A stretch of 41,330 nucleotides of DNA from NCBI GenBank assembly GCA_016931715.1, contig JAFGEF010000066.1, positions 1 through 41,330 of the forward strand. Direction: 5' to 3'. The translations under genes were made by a program, and so were the position numbers. Shown here in pieces: positions 18,147 through 27,100 of this stretch; the stretch's first letter is position 1; the number at the start of each line of letters is the position of its first letter. The notes under the pieces are model-generated. The model saw nothing but the letters and a program-made list of their open reading frames with translations, was not told the origin of the DNA and searched no databases. Origin of the DNA: Sedimentisphaerales bacterium (GTDB lineage: Bacteria > Planctomycetota > Phycisphaerae > Sedimentisphaerales > Anaerobacaceae).

Positions 18147-20588
18147 ATGGAAGCGAGAATCTATAAAGTCACAAAATTACTGCTTATTGTTTTTTGTATC
18201 TGCAACTTTAGCAATGCAGAGGGAATTCAGAAATTACCCATTACCGGCCAGGTTGTTGATTACATGGCCAGGCCGGTTGAAGGTGCTGAAGTGGCCATTA
18301 TTGGAATAGAACATATTAATAATGAATATATGTCTAAAACAATTGCGCCTATTGTAAAAACAAATAAAGATGGCCGATTCGAGGTGCAGGCAAATGTGAC
18401 ATCTCAATACGATACTTATATAATAGCCAGAAAAAAAGGCATGGCTTATGCATGGGATGGCCTAAACTACAGCAGGAACACGTTAGGTAAAGGTAAGTTT
18501 CTTCTTGTTCTGGAAAAAGCTAATACTCTTACAGGAAAGGTTGTGGATTATAATGGTAAAGCTGTTTCCGGAGCAACTGTTCAGGCCGTACCAAAAACCA
18601 GCTATTTATCTCGTTTGAATCAAAGGCCGATTTATGGACCGAAGGAATGGTTTACTACTGAAACAGATTCAGAAGGTGTTTTCTCATTTGGCTATTTTTC
18701 TGAAGATTCAAGCGCTGATTTTCGTGTTAAGGCAAAGGGATGGAACTGTACATATAAATTTACAACCCATATTCAAAATTGCTGCGGATTTGAAGTGTGG
18801 CGTTCAGATATAAAACTTGTTCTGCCGCAGGAAACTAAAATTAAGGGCAATGTTGTTGAAGAAAGCACCGGCAAATCTGTCGATGGAGTGGAACTATTAA
18901 TACAAAAAGGCAGCGACAGAGAAGATATAGTAAATTGTTATCTTCCAGTTAGTGTTAAAACAGGAAAAAATGGCTCGTTTGTCTGTGAGGGAATTCCTGT
19001 AGGTAATCATACTATAGAATTGGTCACAGAAGAATCTCAAACTGCTGATTGGACAGTAGGATCAGTCAAATTCAGCGTTTCACCAAATCAATCAACGGAA
19101 AATATCCAGGTCAAGGTACGAAAAGGAGGAATCATTGAATATACTGTCCTTGAGTATAATTCCGAAAAATTTCTGCCGCAGGTGTATGTATCATCATATA
19201 ACGATAACTGTCATGCAAGAACAGTTACAAATAAGCAGGGTATCACGAGACACCGAGTGTTGCCGGGAGAATATAAAGCTTATAGCGGATTAGATGGTTA
19301 CGTTTCATGGCAGGTCAATGAGCCGGTGATAGTTAAAGATGGCGAAGTTACAAAAGTAAATATAGAATTAACAAAATCACCCACTATCAGCGGTACAGTA
19401 GTTGATACATCAGGCAAGCCTGCACAAAATGTTTTAGTTACGGTTCATCCGTTCGGTGATCATATTTATACAGATAAAGAAGGTCAATTTACCGCCTGGT
19501 ATGAAGATAGATATGCAGATAGTGGATTGTATATCATTGCAAGGGATACACAAAATTCTCTGGCGGCTATTTTGCATACGAAGGATTTAGAAAATCCCGT
19601 AAAGTTATCACTTAGTCCTGCTCTTACTGTGAAAGGTAAAATCGCAGACCCTAATGGAAACGGAATATCTGCTGCAAGAATGTCCCTTGGTATGTCTTAC
19701 GCGTATTGTTTATCTCAATTGGGGGCAGATACACTCACAGATACTAACGGCTTGTTTGAATTTAAGGCAATTCCATTAAAGCAGTCAGATTTTAACTTCT
19801 GGCAGTCCACTAATTCAACTGGATTTGCTCCAAAGGCCTATCAAAGAATCACTATAGACGGAGAACCGGGTACAACCTTCGATGTTGGTACTATTAAACT
19901 CAAACCTGCGGATTTATCTGTATCCGGAACCGTAGTTGATGCCAATGGAATACCAGAGCCTCACGCTATTATATTTGTTAACGGCCTTGTTGGTGCAGAA
20001 CAACCTGAAAAACGTACAGCAACGGATGAGAACGGTCAATTTATAATTAAAGGCGTATCCGCCGATCAAATCCGGCTTCAGGCAAATTTTGATAGCGATT
20101 CCGGTAGTGCAGGTTTTACTACTGCTCATGGCGGCGATAAAGATATTAAAATCGTATTAGGCCAGAAATTGGTACATACGCCGCATCAGTCTTTGCTTGG
20201 TAAATCTCTTCCAGACATTTCAAAACTTGGTATAAAACTTGAAGAAACAAAAGACAAGGCAGTTCTTGTATGCTTCTTCGATTACGAGCAGAGGCCATCA
20301 AGGAATGGCATCCTGGAACTAAGTAAAAAGGCAAAAGAACTCAAGTCAAAAGATATTGAAATTATCGCGGTTCATACGTCGAAAATAGAGAAGGAATATC
20401 TCGACAAATGGCTCAAAGAAAATGGAATAGACTTTCCAGTTGGAATGATTAAAGAGAATGAAGAACAAACAAAATTCAACTGGGGCATAAAGGCTTTACC
20501 GTGGTTGATTTTGACTGATAAGGAGTATATCGTAAAAGCTGAAGGATTTTCAATTAATGAACTGGATGAGAATATTAAAACTCAGTAA
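18147..20588 (+). CDS. secreted CarboxypepD_reg repeat protein with CxxC-less TlpA-like domain (3 of 3)
   Basis: 813 residues from ATG 18147, chosen because GGAAAGGAA precedes it at a proper distance and the signal peptide (YKVTKLLLIVFCICNFSNA) follows at once. An in-frame ATG at 18093 overlaps the previous stop but would put about 18 polar/mixed residues before the signal. About seven CarboxypepD_reg-like repeats follow (TGQVVDYMARPVEGAEV, TGKVVDYNGKAVSGATV, SGTVVDTSGKPAQNVLV, SGTVVDANGIPEPHAII). The C-terminal thioredoxin-like domain has LVCFFDYEQRPSRNG. The Cys after RPSRN found in genes 1 and 2 is Gly here, so it is not a conserved catalytic residue, while EQRPSRN itself is unchanged. Last gene of the operon. 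Confidence 0.85.
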   Translation: MEARIYKVTKLLLIVFCICNFSNAEGIQKLPITGQVVDYMARPVEGAEVAIIGIEHINNEYMSKTIAPIVKTNKDGRFEVQANVTSQYDTYIIARKKGMAYAWDGLNYSRNTLGKGKFLLVLEKANTLTGKVVDYNGKAVSGATVQAVPKTSYLSRLNQRPIYGPKEWFTTETDSEGVFSFGYFSEDSSADFRVKAKGWNCTYKFTTHIQNCCGFEVWRSDIKLVLPQETKIKGNVVEESTGKSVDGVELLIQKGSDREDIVNCYLPVSVKTGKNGSFVCEGIPVGNHTIELVTEESQTADWTVGSVKFSVSPNQSTENIQVKVRKGGIIEYTVLEYNSEKFLPQVYVSSYNDNCHARTVTNKQGITRHRVLPGEYKAYSGLDGYVSWQVNEPVIVKDGEVTKVNIELTKSPTISGTVVDTSGKPAQNVLVTVHPFGDHIYTDKEGQFTAWYEDRYADSGLYIIARDTQNSLAAILHTKDLENPVKLSLSPALTVKGKIADPNGNGISAARMSLGMSYAYCLSQLGADTLTDTNGLFEFKAIPLKQSDFNFWQSTNSTGFAPKAYQRITIDGEPGTTFDVGTIKLKPADLSVSGTVVDANGIPEPHAIIFVNGLVGAEQPEKRTATDENGQFIIKGVSADQIRLQANFDSDSGSAGFTTAHGGDKDIKIVLGQKLVHTPHQSLLGKSLPDISKLGIKLEETKDKAVLVCFFDYEQRPSRNGILELSKKAKELKSKDIEIIAVHTSKIEKEYLDKWLKENGIDFPVGMIKENEEQTKFNWGIKALPWLILTDKEYIVKAEGFSINELDENIKTQ

Positions 20589-20699
20589 AAGCGGTATTAT
20601 TAAAAAAATATGACATTTTATAAAGCCTTATAATCAAAGTAGTTATGATATAATATAAAAAATATTGTTATAAAGTGTAGAAAAACCTGCATATTTATT

Positions 20700-20729
20700 T
20701 TGACAATCATGGCGATACTGTAGTAATAT
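20700..20729 (+). promoter_or_regulatory. putative promoter of the BlaI-like repressor gene
   Basis: TTGACA (20700-20705), an 18-nt spacer, then TAATAT (20724-20729). The -35 matches the sigma-70 consensus and the -10 is close to it. The -10 lies exactly inside the inverted repeat at 20719-20734. Confidence 0.6.
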
Positions 20730-20734
20730 CTACA
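20719..20734. promoter_or_regulatory. BlaI/MecI-type operator over the -10 box
   Basis: TGTAG-TAATAT-CTACA is a perfect 5-bp inverted repeat with a 6-nt spacer. Its TGTA/TACA half sites resemble known BlaI/MecI dyads (TACA-TGTA type). It covers the predicted -10 box of the adjacent BlaI-like gene, as expected for autorepression. Confidence 0.65.
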
Positions 20735-20770
20735 CATTGTAACAGAAAAAATATTTTGGAGATAACAAAT

Positions 20771-21160
20771 ATGGCAGCTTTTACCGCAGGCGAATCTGAG
20801 ATAATGAAAATACTATGGGAGTACGGCGAGCAAAAACCTTCTGAAATACAGGCGAGGTACCCCCGGAAAATCAGGAACGCCGCTTTGCGTTTTCAGCTTA
20901 AAGTGCTTCTTGAAAAAGGCCATGTTACACGAAGCATGGTTGGCAAGGCATATTATTACAAAGCTGCAACCGCCCGAAAAGGTGCATTCAAAGAAATGGC
21001 CAGGCGAATGGCTCAGATATATTGCAGGGGATCTGCGGCGGGTCTTATAGCTGAACTCATAAAAAACGAAAAGTTTAATGAAAAAGAAATTCAGGAACTA
21101 AGAGAACTGGCAGAAGCAAAACATGCCGGAGCAGTGAAGAAAGGGAAAGAGGAAAAATGA
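20771..21160 (+). CDS. BlaI/MecI-family transcriptional repressor
   Basis: 129 residues from ATG 20771, with GGAG (20758-20761) upstream. The N-terminal winged helix (FTAGESEIMKILWEYGEQKPSEIQA ... ALRFQLKVLLEKGHVTRSMVGKAYYYKA) is the typical BlaI DNA-binding domain. The C-terminal helical part (about 75-129) should dimerise and is where BlaR1-type proteases normally trigger cleavage. Its stop overlaps the start of the M56 receptor gene (ATGA), the standard blaI-blaR1 pairing. No beta-lactamase gene is in the window, so the regulon is not obviously antibiotic resistance. The likely targets are this operon and perhaps the preceding paralogue operon. Confidence 0.9.
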   Translation: MAAFTAGESEIMKILWEYGEQKPSEIQARYPRKIRNAALRFQLKVLLEKGHVTRSMVGKAYYYKAATARKGAFKEMARRMAQIYCRGSAAGLIAELIKNEKFNEKEIQELRELAEAKHAGAVKKGKEEK

Positions 21161-24100
21161 ACAATATTATACAAACCATAATCGGACTTCCGCTTATTAT
21201 TTCAATTATATTGAAAATTACAATTGTACTTACCGCAGGATGGATAACACATTTTATTGTTGCTCATTATAATCCCCGCTGGCGAGTAATTATCTGGCGC
21301 TGTGTTATTGTTGGTATCCTTCTTGTTCCGGCTTTAATCCCGGTGCGATACCTTCAGATTAAAATCGCAAGAAGTTCTGAAAATATAATATCAGATTCTT
21401 ATTCAGGTCCTAAATCGTTAAATATTGCCGAATCATCTGATTTTATTGTCCCGCCGGTAGAGTTACCAGTTGAATCTTCATATGTTCCAGAACAGGTTTC
21501 GTATAATAATTCCTACAAATCTCAAAAATCATTTTCTTTATTTACGTGGATTTGCGAGAAAAAAATAACAATAGCAATTTGCGTTTGGGCATTTACAAGT
21601 GTGTTATTATTAGTTCGATTACTTATAGGATTTAATCGAATAAACAGGACTGTACGTTCATCATCACCTGCTCCAGAGCATTTACAACAAATGCTGTCTA
21701 AAGTCTCTTGCGATTTTAATTGTCACCGCAAAGTAATATTAAACATATCAGGGAAATTGCATACACCATTCTTGGCAGGTTTTTTCAGACCTGTTATCAT
21801 TCTTCCAGAACAGATGATTAGTGAAAAAAATATGCAGGAGACACCGGCGATTTTGGCACATGAGATAACACATCTTTGTTCTGGAGACATATTCTGGATG
21901 TTCGCTGCACGGATTGCAGAGATTTTATTATGGTTTCACCCGCTTGTGTGGAAGCTACGCAATGTTCATGACGCCGCGTGTGAGGAGGTTTGCGATGCTG
22001 TGGCCGCAGGTTATTTAGGCAGTGCGGAATTATATTCGAGCGCACTTGCGCGTGCGGCTCTCAATGTAAGAGGGATAGTTTCGACGATAGGAGCAATCCC
22101 GATGGCAAGGTCATCGAATATATTAATCCGCCTGAGAACGTTAAAACGTAAAGTTTATTCCAGCCCAATAGCCAAAAAATGGGTTGCTTTATCAGTATCC
22201 GCGATAATGATTGTTTTTATATGTTTTGGTGGTTTAAAGCTGGTTTATGCCGAGCAGAATCAATCAAACAATGAAGAAATACCTGTGTCTTCTTCTCAAA
22301 ATGAATATGTATATGAAGGCAAACTGGCTTTTAATAAAGAGCTTCCGGTTGATTTATCCGCAGGGACATCAGATTATCCTGAACTGATTAAAATTAAATC
22401 GGTTAGTTTTGTCGAAGGCAAATATACTAATGCCTGGACTGTTTCTGTTAATATTGGCTGGATGCCTGTTGTCGATTCGAGCTGGAAAATTAAAACAGAA
22501 TTGCTCGATAGAGATGGAAAGATATTACATCATTCAAGAGATGAGGAAACTGTTTTTACATGTAAAGCGTCTGACTCTAATAATGAAGCCTGGCAAAATG
22601 TCGAGCTGGATTTAGATTCGATGACTAACCAGGGACGCAGACATGCTGCGCGTTTCAGACTTATTCTGGAGCCTGTTGAGAATCCATCTGTAAAAGAAGA
22701 TGCTCAGATGCATACAATTAATGTTATTGCGATAGAACAGGAAGACAAACAAAGTCTCGCTGATACAGCATTAGTAGTCAGTAGCCATTACATTCAGGAC
22801 ATTTATACGTATCGAAAAACTTTATATGTAACCGATTCCCGGGGACACTGTGAAATAAAATTTAATAGAAATGACCTTTCAAATTTAAATATAGAAGCAA
22901 GGAAACAAAATTTTGTAACAATGGCAAAATCCTGGACGAATTCCGGATCATCATCTACGAATGATAGTGAGATAGTCAATCTGCCTGATACTTATAAAAA
23001 CGAAATGCTAAAGGCTTCTGAAATTGGCGGATTTGTAAATGATGAAGATGGAAACGCTATCGAAGCTGCAAAAGTTATTATTTCTGTTTCTCTTCGTATG
23101 GCGGATGGAGATATTAGCATTACCCGATGTGTTCTTACAGATTCGAATGGTAAATGGAAGATTGAAGGTGTCCCACATGAAACTGATAGATTTCAAATTG
23201 GATTCAGACATCCGGATTATAAAAGTGACCCATGGGCCAGCAGGCTTTTAAGCGGCCAGGAATTAATTGATGTAAAGGCTTTGAAGTATGTTGGTGTGTT
23301 AAGCAAAGGAATTACATTTACAGGTAAAGTCCTTGATGATAATGGAAATGCTATACAGGATGCAGCGGTGATGATATCTGAGGGATCATCGAGTCCTTTC
23401 TTTGATATTACTGACTCGAAAGGTCAATTTAAGCTTGCTGCTTCAGGTAATAGAGGTGATTATGGCAGCAGAGCGCCAACAATTATTGTCGAAGCACAGG
23501 GATATGCTCCAGGAAAAAAAGAAGTTGATATCGTAGCAAATCCGGAACCTTTGAAATTCAAATTAAGTAAAGGCAGGGACATAAAATGTCACGTAGTTGA
23601 TAAACAGGGCAATCCGGTAGCAGGAGGCTGGACAGTGTTCGAGCCATTTGATGATAATCGAGATTATAGTATCTTGCTGGATAATACAGATAGTAAAGGA
23701 GATTTTATAATACCCAATGTAGCTGATCGTGACATTAAGCTGACTGTTGGAAAACAGGGCTTTATAACAATAAGAGATTATGTCATTGGGGCTTCTGAAA
23801 CGGAAGTTACAGTTGTGATGAAGCGTTCCTTGACTATTAATGGTACAGTGACAGATGCCGATACAGACCGGCCTATACCAAATTTTGGAATAACGGCTGT
23901 ATATTCCCAGGTATATACGAATGAAAGACCTGTGTTATTTACAGGTGGAAAATACGAGTTGAGTTTTAATGAAACTTCAAGGCAAACAATGAAGCTTCTG
24001 GTTTCTGCTGTCGGGTATGAGCAGGCGGAATCTGAAGAATTTAATATTGAGGAAGGTACGAAGGAAATTAATTTTAAGCTGACAAGGAGTGCCGGTGTTA

Positions 24101-27100
24101 CCAAGGCACCAGTTGTCAGGATGCCGCAACCGTCAGCACGGACTATTACCGGTATAGTAAAAGATGAAAAAGGTCTGCCTGTCAAAGATGCCGTAATCAC
24201 TTCAACTGAGCCATTTTATGATTTAGATGCAGTAATAACCGAAATGGCCACAAACGCCGAAGGAAAATTCTCCTTCAAAATATACATGTCGTCAGGTGGC
24301 ATGGGTGGGGTTGTAAGTACAGCTCCGATGATTCAGACTACAAATATTATTATTGTCAGACAGAAGGAGAGAAACCTTGCCGCAGTCAGTGAATTTGATG
24401 ACAAAACGGATAATCTTGAAATTACATTATCACCGGGCAATATTATTTCAGGCAAGGTTGTGGATGTAAACGATAGTGGAATTCCGCAGGCGGAACTTTC
24501 TCTTGGTTACTTTATATCCGATCGGAGTATTGTCTCGTTTCCAGAGCCGACAAAAATTGATCCGAATGGCAATTTTGAAATACGAGCAGTTCCACAAGGT
24601 CTGAAATACCTGATTTCTGCAAGCGGCGAAGGTTATGGACAACGAGAAGTTCAGGTTAATACAAGTGACATACAGGAAGGAAGCGTTAATTTGAAGCCTC
24701 TGGTTTTGAATGCGGCCAACCTTACCGTTTCAGGCATCGTAGTGGATCAATTCGATGAGCTGGTATCCAATGCAAGAATTTATGCCTCTGGTAACGGCCA
24801 ACCCTCTATGCCGGATATTTATACGAATACAAAAGGAGAGTTTATTATTGAGAACGTATGCTCAGGGCAAATTAATATCCAGGTACAAAAAGAGAGTCCG
24901 GAACCTCTGCTTGGTCGTGTAAGAGCTAACGGAGGAGATCAAGATATTAAAATCGTTATTTCTTCAGTTGGCACCCAAAGCAGGATTGTTCCCAGACAAC
25001 CTGCTTCTTTAGTGAACAAAGCATTTCCTAATTTTGAAAATATCGAAATTGATTTTTCTCCAGAACAATCGAAGGGCAAACGAATATTGATATGCTTCTG
25101 GGATATTGAACAGCGGCCGTCGCGGAATTTAGTTACAGAGCTTTCAAAGAAGGCAGATGAGCTGAAAGAAAAGAATGTTGTCGTTTTATTGATTCACAGT
25201 TCGGAAATTAAAGAAGATGAGCTTCATAATTGGCTCGATGAATATAAGGTACCATTTATCTCCGGCCGCATTACAAGTGATTTCGATAAAGTTAAGTTCA
25301 ATTGGGGTGTTCGTGGTCTGCCATGGCTTATACTAACAGATAAAAATGGAAAAATTCAGGCCGAAGGAATTGACCTTGAAGAAGGTATGAAAGTGATAAA
25401 TAGTTCTTATTATGATGAAAAAACGGCCGGACAAGTATTACAGACAACCAGTGAACCTTCAGTACGCATTATTACAGGTATAGTAAAGGATGTAAATGGC
25501 CTGCCTGTCAAAGATGCCATTATCACAACTATGCCATTTCCCGGAGAAGAGATTATTACAGACAATGAAGGAAAATTTCAGTTTAGAAGAGCTGTAAGCT
25601 CAGGGGGAAGAACGATGACTTCTCCTATGTTTCCAGAAACCATATATATCAATGCCAGGCAGAAAGACAGGAATCTCGCCGCTGCGGTTGAATATGATGA
25701 TAAAACTGATAATTATGAAATTAAATTGTCACCCGGCATTATTATTTCGAGTAAGGTGGTTGATGTTAATGGTACTGGAATTCAGAATGCGGATATAACC
25801 CTTGTAATCTGGGGATCTGAGAGTGGTTTTGGCACAAGAGAATCAGCGAAAATTAATTCAGACGGTAGTTTTGAAATTAGAGCTTTGTCTGATGGATTTA
25901 GATATTCTGTTCAGGCAAACGCGGATGGATTTGGTGAACGAAGTATCACGATAAATACAAGCGAAGCAGTGAATGAGCGTATTGATTTGGAACCTCTGGT
26001 TTTAGAAGTCGCAAATCTTTCAGTTTCAGGTATTGTAGTGGACCAGTTCGACCAGCCGATATCCAACGCTCGGATTGTTGGGCATGGTAACGGACAACCT
26101 TCCATGCGGGAAACATATACGAATACAAAAGGAGAGTTTACTCTTGATGGTTTATGTGCCGGAGGGATTAATCTCCAAGTACAGAAAGAAGGACCGGAAC
26201 CTCTTATTGGCCTCAAAGCAGCAAAAGGAGGAGACAAGGATGTTAAAATGGTTGTATCTATATTGAATCCCCAGGGAAGACTTGTACCAAGGCAGCCATC
26301 TTCTTTAGTCAATAGATCTTTTCCGAATTTTGAAAGTATAGAGATTGAATTTTCTCCGGAACAATCGAAGGGCAAACGGTTATTGATATGTTTCTGGGAC
26401 ATAGAGCAGCGGCCGTCACGGAATTTAGTCACAGAGCTTGCAAAACGAGCGGATGAGCTAACTCAAAAAGGAGTGATTGTGTTATTGATTCACAGTTCGG
26501 AAGTTACGGTTGATGAACTGAAAAAATGGCTCGATGAATATAAGATACCATTTATTTCCGGCCGCGTTGTAAAAGATTTTGAAAGAACTTTGTTTAAATG
26601 GAACGTTCGCGCGCAGCCGTGGCTGATTCTGACAGATGGAAATGCAAAGATTTTATCGGAAGGTTTTAATTTTAGTGAGCTTAGTGACAGGCTTGATAAT
26701 AAAAATACTTCCGAAGCGGGACAAATACAAAAAGGTGCAATTTCAGATACGATTGTTTTGAGACTTCTTGATTCTGAAGGTATGCCGGTAATCGGCGCAA
26801 GAGTTGGAACTAATGTAGAGACACGTGACAACAAGGTATTAAACAGCAATTTGTCATGGTCACTCAGAGAGCATGAAAATAGTATTTCAGATCAATGGGG
26901 TGAAGTCAAGTTATCACGGGAAAAACTGTTTCCTGAATCTTGGTCAGAAGAACGAAAAGTTGGCATTTATGTATTACACGAGGAACGGAAAATAGGGGCA
27001 ATATGTGAGGTTAAATCAAAAGAAGACGAGCGAAATGTCATTGAATTGAAATTGGTTCCGGTTTGTCACGTGTACGGCAAGTTAGACAGTAAAGGATTGA

